In this document: piece after piece, positions 37,932 through 48,269 of the stretch | Layout of the letters: every line of letters begins with the position of its first letter | Position numbering within the stretch: the stretch's first letter is position 1 | Assembly: GCF_017591435.1 (NCBI RefSeq) | Contig: NC_059256.1 | Coordinates: 7,946,537-8,010,536, forward strand | DNA from: Portunus trituberculatus | Lineage: Eukaryota > Arthropoda > Malacostraca > Decapoda > Portunidae | Length of the DNA: 64,000 nt | Direction of reading: 5' to 3' | The notes under the pieces: model-generated | Told to the model about the DNA's origin: nothing | Database searches by the model: none | What the model saw: only the letters and a program-made list of their open reading frames with translations | Position numbers and translations under genes: made by a program

Positions 37932-38469
37932 TCAACCTAGCACTTTGAAAGAACTTAGTGGGAAGAAGCTTAGAAGAGCAGAAAAGGTGAGAGAGAAAAG
38001 CAAAAAGAAATATTAGATGAGAGAAGGGGTGGATGAAGTTGAAGTTAGGTTTAGTTGGGTTTCAAATGAGAAAAACTAACCCCATAGTCTCTGCACTCAG
38101 CACTCCAAACAACAAAACTTCATGACACAAGCAGACAAGTTTGCGTCAAGATACTGCTAGGCTACACTTCACTCCCTCACCCCCCCTGCGAGCAACTTCA
38201 CGACACACAAGCAGAGAAGATGAGGTCAGGATGTGGTACTGCAGCCCCAACAATAACAGACCAAAACACAGTGAGGTGAGGTGAGGTGAGGTGAGAAGAT
38301 TGTGACCCCTATGTGACCTTATGGTAGTGACTGACATGACCTGAACTCCATAACAACTGAGTCCTCTTGATTGTACAAACACTAAATCAAAGCATTCCAA
38401 TCCTCTACTACTATTATTGTTCCCTCCCTGCCTTGCCAATAAATGCTTTCCAAACCTACATCCACTGTG

Positions 38470-38765
38470 TTCCCTGTTAACTACTACGTATGTGATTTTT
38501 CACATCCTAAATCAGTCTTGTGAATGGCTGCTGAACCTTCACAAAGTCACCTATGTTGGCAAGTAAATATAATCATTCAAATGATTTTTTCCACATCCTT
38601 AATTAGTTGTCTTCTTTCCGTGTCCCTCGTATGAATGAATGGCTGGTAAATCACTTGTATTGTTAAGTAAATATCTAGTTATTTTTTCATCTTTCCATGT
38701 CCGCTCTATGACTAAATGGCAGGTAAAATCTTCATAAGTCACCCAATATCAAGTGAAAAAGAGTA
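38470..38765. repeat. Diverged ~120-bp tandem repeat, about 2.5 units
   Basis: Units contain ttttccacatcctaa/ttaat-agt, tgaatggctggtaaa, and gt-aagtaaatat near 38495-38570, 38583-38670 and 38680-38740. Confidence 0.5.
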
Positions 38766-38969
38766 CACTAAGAAACAAACCCATCTCAACAATAGAGTAA
38801 TAAAACACTCGTCTCAAACAGTCACATCTCATCACAGTTCACCTCACCACACGTACTCACTCCCTGCATTACAACACCGCACTTCACCTCACCACACGCA
38901 CTCACTCCCTGCACTACACTGACTGTTCCCTCCCTACAGATAACCTCAGATTGTCCCTCGTCACAAACA

Positions 38970-39430
38970 TCCAAGCCCTGCTATTTCACTATTTTTTCTC
39001 CCTTCATTACTGAAAACCAAACAAAAGCATTACAGAAAAGTACAGACCCATTACTTTACTCCCTTTCCTCCACTAGTTACTGAATAAAAAAAGGTAAATA
39101 AATGTGAAAACCCCATTATTTGACTATTTTTTCCTCCCCTACTCGCTGAAAAAGAACAATAACCCTACAGAGAAATACAGACCGTGTTATTTTAGTTCTC
39201 TTTCCTACACTAGTCTCCATAAAAAGCATAAATAAACATACAAACCCGCCCTTCTTTCAGTCTCCCTTCCCTCCTTGCACCAATAACCTTGATCCTCACC
39301 TAACACTAAACACTAAACAAGCAAACCCCCCATTACTTTACTCTCCTTTTCCTCCTAATCACTAAAAAACCAGGGGATAAACATACAAACCCCCATTACT
39401 TTAGTTTCCCCTTTCCTTCTTACATCAATA
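38970..39430. repeat. Diverged ~85-100-bp tandem repeat, about five units
   Basis: Units repeat cccattactttactcc-tttcctcc, act-actgaaaaa, and taaacatacaaac. Clear starts lie near 39050, 39115, 39185, 39245, 39330 and 39390. Confidence 0.55.
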
Positions 39431-39639
39431 ACCCAGCCTAACCCAGCCCCACTCCCAACCCATGTGACCTGAGTACTAAAGATCAACAAATAATACTTTA
39501 AAGAGGTGTGTGTGTGTATGTGTAGATTATAAACAGTGGTGAAGATGATATTGCTAGCTTTTAGAGAACATGAGGGTGAGAAAAAGTTGCATACCACAAC
39601 TAAACCCTGCCAAACCTCACCCACCCACACACACACAAA

Positions 39640-40030
39640 ATCTTGCCAGCCTCTCCTTGGACCTAGACACTTCAAAAACCCACACACGTCTTCAACTAGA
39701 ACCTTTTGTAAGTGTGGCTGGAGTACATAGGTGTGAATGAGTCTTGACAATGAGATGAAGTGTACTTGTAAACCTTTCCTTAGAACCCCACACACACACA
39801 CACACACACACTTTCAACTAGAGCCTTTGGAAAGTAAGAGGTGTGACACAGGTTTTGCAGAGTACAGAGGTGCAAATGAGGTTTAAATATGAGATGAAGT
39901 GTACAAGTGAACCTTTCCTTAAACACACACACACACACTGACAGCTTCCTTTAACCTAGAGCCTTAGAGCCTTTGTAAGTGCGACAATACAGCGATGCAG
40001 AAATGAGGCTGGACAAGATGAGGTGAACAA
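39640..40030. repeat. Diverged ~130-150-bp tandem repeat, three units
   Basis: Each unit has (AC)n, cttcaactagagcctttg-aagt, a gcagagtacagaggtgcaaa-type phrase, then gagatgaagtgtac-tgtaaacctttcctta. Units begin near 39680, 39790 and 39925. Confidence 0.6.
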
Positions 40031-40194
40031 TCAATTAAATATCAATGCACAAGACAGTGTTACCGGCTAGGGTTGTAGTGGTGTGGGTGAAAACACAACT
40101 CTATCCCTCTCTCAACACTGTGACAAGGTGCTACACAGACAGACAGACAGACAGACAGACAACCTCCATCACTCAAGATCTGTGCTCTGAAATG

Positions 40195-40700
40195 CCTCCT
40201 TTTCTCTTTTATAATTGATCACTCTAAACTTTTTCTGTCTTTCCTTGTCTTTAAATGCTTATTTTTCTTATTCCTGGCCTTTCACTGACATAATTCAAGT
40301 CTGGAAGCTTATAAACAGTCAGAGTCAATTTTTTATTTCTTTCCTTGTCCCTAAACGTTTATCTGTCCTCCCTCTGGCCATTCCCTGACAAAATTTAGGT
40401 CCACACAAAGCTTATAAACAGTGTAGCTAAATCTTTCCTCTTTTCATATTACTGACAAAATTTAGGTCCGTAAGCTCACAGACAGTCTAACAAACCTTTT
40501 CCCTCTTTTTATATCCCTAAACCCTTATTTTTTTCTTACTCCTGGCTTTACCCTAACAAAATTTACATATAAGCTTGTAAACAGCCAAACATTCCCCCTT
40601 TCCCTGACACAGTTTAGGTCCATAAGCTTATATAACCAAATCCAGCCAAACATTCTGTCTCTCCTCCCTGAGCCCTATCTAAGCTTCCCTACTTACCCTA
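40195..40700. repeat. Diverged ~90-100-bp tandem repeat, about five units
   Basis: Units repeat cctggc-ttccctgac, aaaatttaggtcc-taagcttataaacag, and tttcc-ctctttt. Clear copies of ttaggtcc occur near 40387, 40460 and 40614. Confidence 0.6.
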
Positions 40701-41783
40701 CTCACTGTCACTCATAAGCCCTCAAAACTTAGATCAGACACTAAACTCACCCAAACCCTGTTACTGAGTCCCTGCACCACCAATACACATAGCCTGACAA
40801 GCTGTAAGGTAGAAATAAAGTGTTTTTTCTTACTTGTGGTGAGAAATGAAGATGAAATAATAAGGAAATGTTGACTTAGAGAGGTAAACACTTATATTAG
40901 ATTGTTCTGGTGTTATGGTGGTAATTAATCTATAAATTGGTGTTTTGGGGTGATCAGTTTGTGGGGTTTAGAAAATATAGACATGTTTTAGTAGTGTTGT
41001 GTTGGTGTTGTGGGGTGGGAGATCAAGGTGTTGGTAGTGGTACTAGAGTGGTGAAAGTGATGGTTTTAGTGGTTGGTAGTGATGGTGGTGGTGGTTGTAT
41101 TGTTGGTGTGAAAATGAAAGATGTATTGATAGTAGTCTGTGGTGTTTGAAACGTACAGACCCAAGTTTTTATGTTTGTCTTGGCTAGTTTGGTTTTAAAA
41201 AAGGATGTACAAGTTAATCTAAGTGTTAAAAAGGATGATGAACAAGTCTATAAGTGTCTATCTGTTGTTTGAGAGGCAAAGAAAAGGATGAACAAGTCTA
41301 TAAATCATCTATATTTTAAAGGAACAAGTTAATTTAAGTGTCACGTTTTGGGGAGACATAAAGAAAGGCCACAACTCCCAAAATAAATGCAAATGTTTCA
41401 GAATGTAGTGGTATTATGCTGTTCACTGTGTTCCTTTTCAGTCTGCCTTCCTTCCCTTCCTGCTGATGACAAAAGGAGTGAAAAAAATGCAAAGGTATGT
41501 GTGTGTGTGTGTGTGTGTGTGTCAACAGTCAAAATACTTCACTAGTTTCCTTTGTGTCAGTGTCTAGCTAGTGTGTGGTGAGATTCCCCCCCCCACCCCC
41601 GTGTTGGTAATACTTGGTCATATCAGTAAGGGGGAAGGGAAGGGGGAGAAATACATGAGAAGGGGCTGGGGGATGGGTGGGGGGATGTTTGAAGGGGAAC
41701 ACTTGGCTAACATCACAAAACATCTATGTATGTATGTATGTATATTGTGGTTATGTAAATTGTCTTTCCTAACTACCCAGACC

Positions 41784-41843
<60 letters not shown>

Positions 41844-42131
41844 GCAGTCATATCCCTCTCTCAGCCTTGGAGGCCGGCGTCACATTGGCCAAGAACCAAA
41901 AACCGGCCACGACAAACAGGGCCATGTCAGATACAGCACACCATGGCCACACAGTCCAGCCACACACCCTGACACTGCCCTACCCATCCCTAAGTGACCA
42001 CACACCCCCAGGCCACAATATAAAACCCACGAGGGCCATACCCCAAAAAAATGCCAAGAAACACATCCCAGCCTGCAAAAAACTGCCAGATATACATTTC
42101 AGACACATGCCTAGCAATTATCAAGTGGAGG

Positions 42132-42332
42132 TTAAAAGAAATACACCTTGATGTAGGCCAGGTAGGCGCCCCAGGCCAGCACGATCCAGTGGCAGCAGAG
42201 GAGAGGGTTGTGGCCCAGGGTAATCTGTCGAGCCACCAGTTTAAACGTCTCGTCCAGCAGGATAACGGGGAATGATATCTTGAGGACGGCCACCCACTGA
42301 CCCACTGACAACGGCTGCACTTGAAACACCAC
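42132..42332 (-). CDS. SERCA: SERCA exon H: TM10 and C-terminal tail
   Basis: AG acceptor at 42333-42334; reads in phase 0 from exon G and ends at TAA 42132-42134 (66 codons). It encodes VVFQVQPLSVGQWVAVLK and PVILLDETFKLVARQIT, the conserved end of SERCA with TM10. A family-specific tail follows, PLLCCHWIVLAWGAYLAYIK then VYFF. The tail is hydrophobic enough to form an eleventh membrane segment. That would resemble the extended SERCA2b-type ending in topology, not in sequence. An alternative donor AAG|GTGTAT before VYFF could give another C-terminus. Invertebrate SERCA genes are known to vary here. Confidence 0.88.
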   Translation of the reverse strand: MVFQVQPLSVGQWVAVLKISFPVILLDETFKLVARQITLGHNPLLCCHWIVLAWGAYLAYIKVYFF

Positions 42333-42612
42333 CTGTTGATGTTTGAGCGGCGTTACTGTGGTGGTATTGTGGTGCTATGTGGTGGTGTTATAAAGTTTTA
42401 TGGTGTTTTGTGGTTTGGGTGTTGTTACTGTGGTGCTTTGTGGTGGTTTGACTGGTGGTGTTGAGGATGATTTCAATTCTTGTTATACACATTATTCATG
42501 AGCTTCACATTTCTACAAGCAAAAAATTATGAAGCACAAACAGCCTAACCAAACCTAACTATACCTAACCTAACCTTACTTAATCTAACCTTTCTCATCC
42601 TTTCCCTTTTTC

Positions 42613-42643
<31 letters not shown>

Positions 42644-42739
42644 CCCCTCCATCCTTCTACTAGACATCCATTTCTATATATATTTTTCTTTGCCTTCATT
42701 TTTACTCTTCTCTTATCCTATCTCCCACTCCCTCCCTCC

Positions 42740-42793
<54 letters not shown>

Positions 42794-42867
42794 CACTGTC
42801 ATAGAAGTAAAAGATGAACTAATAACTTATGTTTACCACTAACACCCTCTCCCTCTCCCTCTCTCAC
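42333..42867. other. SERCA intron G-H with (TC)n
   Basis: GT-rich sequence, an aacctaacctaaccttact-type phrase, and (TC)n at 42620-42641 and 42731-42790. No other feature. Confidence 0.6.
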
Positions 42868-42985
42868 CGCCAGAATGTTGAAGTAGAGGATGAAGAAGTG
42901 CAGCACCATGGAGAGGGTCATGGCAGCCAGCAGCCACCCATTATACCAGGGAGGCATCACCAGCAGGGACTGGTTCTCAGACAGA
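42868..42985 (-). CDS. SERCA: SERCA exon G: TM9
   Basis: Acceptor TTTGCAG before 42985 and donor GTGAGAG after 42868; 118 bp, completing the Ser codon begun in exon F. It encodes LSENQSLLVMPPWYNGWLLA then AMTLSMVLHFFILYFNILA. This is the loop after TM8 and TM9 of the Ca2+ pump. The motif NSLSENQSL is almost invariant in SERCAs. The upstream intron contains a LINE fragment, a SINE and a piggyBac-like element. Confidence 0.92.
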
Positions 42986-43184
42986 CTGCAAACAGTGGAC
43001 ACAGTTAGTGCTGCTGGCAGGGTTCAGGAGAGGGAAATACAGAGGGCTGGGGTGCAGGGGGTAGGGCTGCTGAGGCTTATCATACAGGGGGACAGGTACA
43101 GGGCTCACACAGGTTGGTGGTGTGTTCCTGCTGAGAGAAATGGTGTCTGCTCACAATACAATACAACACACACACACACACTCA

Positions 43185-43477
43185 CAGAATGGATCAAGTG
43201 GATAATGAGAAACTAATCCTGAGAGAAGAATATGACATTAGAAGGCTAGAAGCACAAGATCGCATACTAACAACGTGAGGAAGGGAAGATGTCTGAGATG
43301 TTAAAAAATATAGTTTCCCGCAAAGATGTGTTGAGACTTGGAACAGTTTGAGTGAGGAAGTGGTGTCAGCAACGAGTGTGCATAGTTTTAAAGAAAAATT
43401 GGATAAGTGTAGATATCGAGACGGGGCCACACTAGCATAAAGCCCAGGCCCTGTAAAACTACAACTAGCTAAATACA
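43185..43477 (+). mobile_element. LINE family B 3' fragment
   Basis: Encodes the ORF2 tail with decay (tgagaaactaatcctgagag, cgcaaagatgtgttgagact) and ends tgtaaaactacaactagcta then AATAC-(AC)n. (AC)n is on its 5' side (43168-43183) and on its 3' side (43475-43488). It lies antisense in a SERCA intron. Confidence 0.85.
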
Positions 43478-43488
43478 CACACACACAC

Positions 43489-43785
43489 GGCCCGGTAGCT
43501 CAGTGGTTAGAGCGCTGGCTTCACAAGCCAGATGACCGGGGTTCGATTCCCCGGCCGGGTGGAGATATTTGGGTGTGTCTCCTTTCATGTGTAGCCCCCT
43601 GTTCACCTAGCAGTGAGTAGGTACGGGATGTAAATCGAGGAGTTGTGACCTTGTTGTCCCGGTGTGTGGTGTGTGCCTGGTCTCAGGCCTATCCCAAGAT
43701 CGGAAACAATGAGCTCTGAGCTTGTTCCATAGGATAATGTCTGACTGTCTCGTCAGAGACTGCAGCAGATCAATCAGTGAATTAC
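43489..43785 (+). mobile_element. tRNA-derived SINE (type 2), copy 2
   Basis: The head GGCCCGGTAGCTCAGTGGTT (A box), anticodon arm CTGGCTTCACAAGCCAG and B box GGGGTTCGATTCCCC fold like a tRNA with CAC in the anticodon position, followed by a ~220-bp body. It ends gtgaattac then (AC)n. Its 5' side is the (AC)n tail of the LINE fragment before it. Confidence 0.9.
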
Positions 43786-43855
43786 ACACACATACACACA
43801 CACACACACCTGGTGAACACTATATTTGTGCCTATTTTTATGTATGTAATTTTAA

Positions 43856-44803
43856 CCCTTAAAGTACTTTCTGTCTGTTACACCGGGGAAACATTACACC
43901 TACCAAAAATGATAAAAATATTTTTTCCTTATAAAAACATATTTCTTTGTGTTCTTCTGAGTACAACGATGTAATTTTTAACATGTTATCACCTCTGAGA
44001 GCAAAGCTATTGCATATAAAAAAATTCATGGCAGAACCCGCCGCTAAGAAATACCTCCCAAGCTCCGATAACACTGCGCACGCTCTCTCGCTCTCTCTCT
44101 CCTTTAGGGTATTTGAATTTGATGTAAAAGTAAGAATTTTTGCACTTTCACATCAAGAAAATGCAAACTCCGATATATGAAATGATGTGCAAAACAGGAA
44201 AGAAAAAGGAAACCACATATTGCAAGTATTGTGGATTTGTATAATAATTGGAATCTACCAACTCTAATTAGCAATGGGATTGACATGACTTGGCCAACAA
44301 GCACAGTCTTGTAGAGGCAACCATGGGTGACACACACCAGTGCATTGCTGGAGGGGAATAGGCTACGTGAGGAGGTTTATGAACGTCGCTGTGAGGGTTG
44401 GTCTCTGTCTCCCAGATCACTATCAGAATCACTACTAGAGTCTTCACTTTCTTCTGTCTAAATAAAAAAAATCACTGTCTTCATTTTCATCACTGTCCTC
44501 AATATAATTTCCGAGCAACCCTGACATAACATCACTTGGAGTACCATTTCCTCCCTCCGGGTCACGGGGGTTGCCAGATGTCGCCTCGAAATGGGAAAAG
44601 ATGACCTATTGTGTGGGAACATGTCTCAAGGCTCAAGCAGACGAGCAAGAAAAGATGCCAGATACCTCCACTTGCCCCAGGACCAATAGTGATGGGGAGA
44701 GATTCAAAGGTTTTGCACGGCAAAATCATGATTACTGGTATGATCCCCGCCTCTCCGCATGCAACGCTACAACCGTACCAATACGATCACCGTACTTTAA
44801 GGG
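43856..44803. mobile_element. piggyBac-like element (948 bp), non-autonomous
   Basis: Flanked by TTAA at 43852-43855 and 44804-44807. Terminal inverted repeats are CCCTTAAAGTAC at 43856 and GTACTTTAAGGG ending 44803. On the minus strand near 44400-44560 there is coding-like sequence for acidic Ser/Asp runs (for example EESEDSSSDSDSD), which is the usual start of piggyBac transposases. A stop and a gap follow, so only a remnant is present. It lies in SERCA intron F-G. Confidence 0.82.
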
Positions 44804-44918
44804 TTAAGTATGTAATATTAGGATATTTCTCCCTCTAAGATGTATATTTTCAGATTCCAAGCTGCTTATTTCTAAACTGACTGTTTATTATTATTATTAT
44901 TATTATTATTACACAGAC

Positions 44919-45289
44919 CTATTGAGAGCATTGAGCATCTCGATGGTGACGAGGACAGACAGCGCCATGGTCATGGGGGCCGGGTGGCTGAACACGGCAC
45001 AGTCCAGGCCCTTGAAGTTTTGTGGGTCGGTGGGGCAGGAGAGGTGGTGGGACAGCTGGTAGTAGTTGAGCTGTGGGCCGGTTGGGTCGTACATGAACCA
45101 CCAGGAGGCGGCAAACACGGTGGCCACGCCCACGTAGAAGCCGATGGCCATGTAGCGGAAGAAGAGCCAGCCAGAGATGAGGGACTCGTCTCCCTTGCGT
45201 GGCTTGTGCAGCATAATGTCCACGTCAGGCGGGTTGAAGCCCAGGGCAGTGGCCGGCAGCCCGTCTGTCACCAGGTTCACCCACAGTAG
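44919..45289 (-). CDS. SERCA: SERCA exon F: TM6-TM8
   Basis: Acceptor CACCAG before 45289 and donor GTCTGT after 44919; 371 bp. It encodes TM6 with the Ca2+-binding NLVTDGLPA (equivalents of Asn796, Thr799 and Asp800), the cytosolic loop with PRKGDESLISGW, TM7, the luminal L7-8 loop (HHLSCPTDPQNFKGLDC with its two Cys) and TM8 with VTIEMLNALN (Glu908 equivalent, Ca2+ site I). All liganding residues visible are intact. The donor GTCTGT is weak. Confidence 0.95.
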
Positions 45290-45549
45290 CTGGTGAAGCC
45301 AAGGAAAGGAAATACAATAATATTTATTGCTGTGGAAACATGCACACCAATACAATAATGTCACACACACATGTTGAAGCAAAATGTTTGTTGAGCCATA
45401 ACTTCTTGACAAACAGTGTGGTGTGGTTTGTGTTTCAGTGTGCCAGTGCTCACACACCGCCACAATAACACTGTTCATGTTAGAGATGCTGGCAGGAGCA
45501 CAACGAGTGAGGTAAGGGCAGCTGAGGGTGCGGCGACCAAGTACTGTAC

Positions 45550-46104
45550 CTGCACGGGGATGAGCGCCTCGGGCAGGCCCAGGGCAGCCGTCAGGAAGAT
45601 GGAGACCACCTCGCCGATGTTTGAGGAGATGAGGTAGCGGATGAACTGCTTCATGTTGTTGTAGATGGCTCGGCCCTCCTCCACCGCCGCCACAATGGAC
45701 GAGAAGTTGTCGTCCGCAAGCACCATCTCGGAGGCAGACTTGGCCACAGCAGTGCCGGACCCCATGGCAATACCAATCTCCGCCTTCTTCAGGGCTGGCG
45801 CGTCGTTCACACCGTCGCCGGTCATGGCTGAGATCTCATTCTCTGCCTGCAGGTACTCCACAATCTTGGACTTGTGGAAGGGCTCCACACGGGAGAAGAG
45901 ACGGGCACGCATGCAGGCGGACCGCTGCTCTGCCACACTCAACTCGTCAAACTCCCGGCCAGAGTAGGACAGGCCGTGGGTGTCCTCCTCGTCCCCAAAG
46001 ATGCCGATGCGGCGGCAGATGGCCTCCGCCGTGGCCTTGTTGTCACCAGTCACCACGATGACACGGATGCCAGCTGCCCGGCACCGACGGATGGAGTCGC
46101 GCAC
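45550..46104 (-). CDS. SERCA: SERCA exon E: P domain and TM5
   Basis: 555 bp (185 codons) with acceptor GCCTGCAG and donor GTACAG. It encodes VIVVTGDNKATAEAICRRIG, the hinge MTGDGVNDAPALKKAEIGIA (Mg2+-binding Asp703 equivalent), MGSGTAVAKSASEMVLADDN and AVEEGRAIYNNMKQFIRYL. TM5 follows with SSNIGEVVSIF (Asn768 and Glu771 equivalents that bind Ca2+), ending ALIPVQ. The sequence is strongly conserved and shows no breaks, indicating a functional pump. Confidence 0.96.
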
Positions 46105-46465
46105 CTGCAGGCACACACACACACACACATCACAGGTCAGAGCAGGGCAAGGGAAAAAGAGGACACTTGATAATAATGTACAGATCAGTAAACCACTGGG
46201 ACAGACAGACAAATGTTGGAGATGCACAGGTCTGAGGGAACAACATGCATGACAGGACATACAATAAAGATTAAGAAGAGTAAATGTGTGAGTGCCACCA
46301 AGACAGACAGTTTGCTGCAGCGATGCATCACACTCTGCAATGGCTGGAGTGACAGCTGTCAGTGGCACCAAATATAAAGAGAAGCTGTATAACTGTAAAT
46401 ATTGAGACAGGACAAATGATCTCCAGCTCACACCCTCAACAATACAGCAAGGTCATCACACACAC

Positions 46466-47134
46466 CTCCTTCCTGGGTGGGTCCAGCATGCCCACCACGC
46501 CCACGAAGGTCATGTCCACCTCGTAGGAGTGGAACTTGGCGGGGTCCTGCAGGTCCATCTGGGCCGGGGCAGGGGGATTGTCGCGGGTGGCCAGGGCCAG
46601 GCAGCGCAGGGTGTCGCGGCCGCAGCCATAGTCCCTGGTGACAGCCAGTATCTTGTCCTTGATGGCAGCAGTGAGTGGCACCTTCTGAGTGCCAACGCGC
46701 ACGTGGGTGCAACGGTCCAGCACGCCCTCGGGGGCACCCTTGCAGAACATCTTGGGGCTGTTGCCCAGGCGGGTGGGCTTGAGGGGCGTGCAGAACGATG
46801 ACATGGACTTGCGGTCGCGGGAGAACTCCAGCGTGAACTCCTTCCTCCAACGCTGCTCCAGGTCGCGCTTGCAGAGCGTGGCGGCAGCACGGCGGTCCAC
46901 CCCGGCCTTGGCCACATTGAAGGGGTTGAGCTTCTCAGCCAGCACAATGAGGGCCGTCTCTGTGGCCTCGCCCACCTTCTCAAAGATGCCCTTGAACTCA
47001 TTGTAGTCCACCGAGGAGTCGTTGCACAGGCAGGACACCGTGGCCAGCTCCTGCAGACCCTCATAGTTGCTGCCCCTCACCCGCGCACCACGCAGGTACA
47101 CATCACCGATGGGTTCATATGTGGACCCACTCAC
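46466..47134 (-). CDS. SERCA: SERCA exon D: nucleotide-binding domain
   Basis: 669 bp (223 codons) with acceptor CCGGCAG before 47134 and a (GT)4-type donor after 46466. It starts VSGSTYEPIGDVYLRG and includes ATETALIVLAEKLNPFN, EFSRDRKSMSSF (ATP-pocket Phe487 region), FCKGAPEGVLDRCTHVRVG (Lys515 equivalent) and GVVGMLDPPRKE. The vertebrate phospholamban-contact KDDKPV is absent, as in other invertebrate SERCAs. It forms the N domain that binds ATP. Confidence 0.96.
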
Positions 47135-47319
47135 CTGCCGGGACAAGAAACAACACCATCTCAACACTGGTCACAATGAAGCACTGCCACACACAACACA
47201 GGGGAAACACCTGGTGACACCAGGGGCTGTATAGGAGAGTGTTGTTAGCCCTCACGGAATTCCTGACCATCACTCCACTGGCACTCATAAGGCTCACTAT
47301 TTGTACACCTCAAATATAT

Positions 47320-47320
<1 letters not shown>

Positions 47321-47360
<40 letters not shown>
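47321..47360. repeat. (CA)n microsatellite
   Basis: About 40 bp of CA between exon D and the exon C remnant. Confidence 0.9.
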
Positions 47361-47365
<5 letters not shown>

Positions 47366-47392
47366 AGAAAGACAGACAGACACATGCATACC

Positions 47393-47442
47393 TCAAACTC
47401 CAGCAGACTGCAGTCATTGCCCTTCACCCTGTCCATGATGAC
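47393..47442 (-). pseudogene. Duplicate of the 3' end of SERCA exon C
   Basis: A 50-bp copy of the last part of exon C (59326-59375), with four differences, all transitions. It encodes MDRVKGNDCSLLEFE against MDKVEGNDCSLLEFE in exon C. The downstream GT (GTATGC) is retained. The upstream side runs straight into (TG)n with no AG acceptor, so it cannot act as a normal exon. It directly precedes the 5' end of the 47462-51020 LINE and is best read as a target-site duplication of that insertion. Confidence 0.75.
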
Positions 47443-48269
47443 ACACATACACACACACACAGAGAAATACTCTAGACAGAATGAAGCAAGAACTCAACAG
47501 AAAGGATAGAGTGATGATAGTTGGAGACTTTAATTGCAAAGAAATAGTGTGGGAAGACTACGAAGTGGTGAAAGGTGGTGAGTGGGCAGAAGAATTGTTA
47601 AAGGTAGCAACAAATAACTTGATGGTACAGTGGGTGAGATCACCAACAAGGTGCAGGGGACAGGATGTTGCAGCAAGGTTGGATTTGGTATTTACTAGGG
47701 GAATCTCTCTAAAAGAGGAAATTGAACATGAAAGTCCCTTGGGGAAAAGCGATCATGATGTCCTAAGCTTTGAGCTGGATACAGAATTAAGCACGAATAA
47801 GATTGTGGAACGCAGGGAGGAAAAATTAAATTATACTAGGGCAAATTATAACCATATAAGGGAGTTCTTTAATGAAACTGACTGGTCCGTGGTATACCAG
47901 GAAAGAGATATGCAATTGAAGTACGATAAATTTATGGATTTGTATAACTCTGCTGTGAAAAAGTTTGTGCCATATTACAGGAAGGGGACTTTAAATAATA
48001 AACAGTGGTTTAATAGAAATTGTGAAGAAGCAAAAAAGAACAAAGAAAAGGCATGGAAGAAACTTAAAAAAAGTAGTGATGTATTATCAAGGGAAGGCTA
48101 CAAAACAGCAAGGAATAGATATGTTGAAGTAAGGAGAACAGCACAGAAGGAATATGAACAGAGGGTGGTGGAAAACTGTGATAGTGATCCAAAAATGTTT
48201 TACAAATTCATAAATGGAAAACTAAATAAAAGGGAGGCAATAGAAAAGGTAAAAAACGGGGAAGAAGTA

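Larger units (their letters stand above)
36868..42131. other. SERCA 3' flank, probably including a long 3' UTR
   Basis: No further coding exon of SERCA is seen after the stop at 42132-42134. The stretch has low-complexity and diverged tandem repeat blocks (listed separately), (ATC)n at 37797-37825, A38 at 37889-37923, (AC)n and (TC)n tracts. Where transcription ends is not determinable: several TTTATT words (AATAAA on the minus strand) occur. Confidence 0.4.

Noticed and set aside
43489..43562. tRNA-Val(CAC)-like cloverleaf (also at 60878 and, complement, 21687-21760)
   Set aside because: Each is followed by the same ~220-bp body and repeats elsewhere, and mismatches differ among copies. They are SINE heads, not tRNA genes.
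44919..44935. A SERCA terminus reading through exon F into ...NRSV and stop
   Set aside because: The conserved continuation (SLSENQSL) is found in exon G with matching phase, so the GT after 44919 is a donor and not part of the coding sequence.
45416..46801. Plus-strand open frames across SERCA exons D and E
   Set aside because: They are shadows of highly conserved minus-strand coding exons.
47393..47442. A mutually exclusive or alternative SERCA mini-exon
   Set aside because: It has a GT after it, but no acceptor or pyrimidine tract before it, and it starts mid-exon. A duplication scar is more likely.
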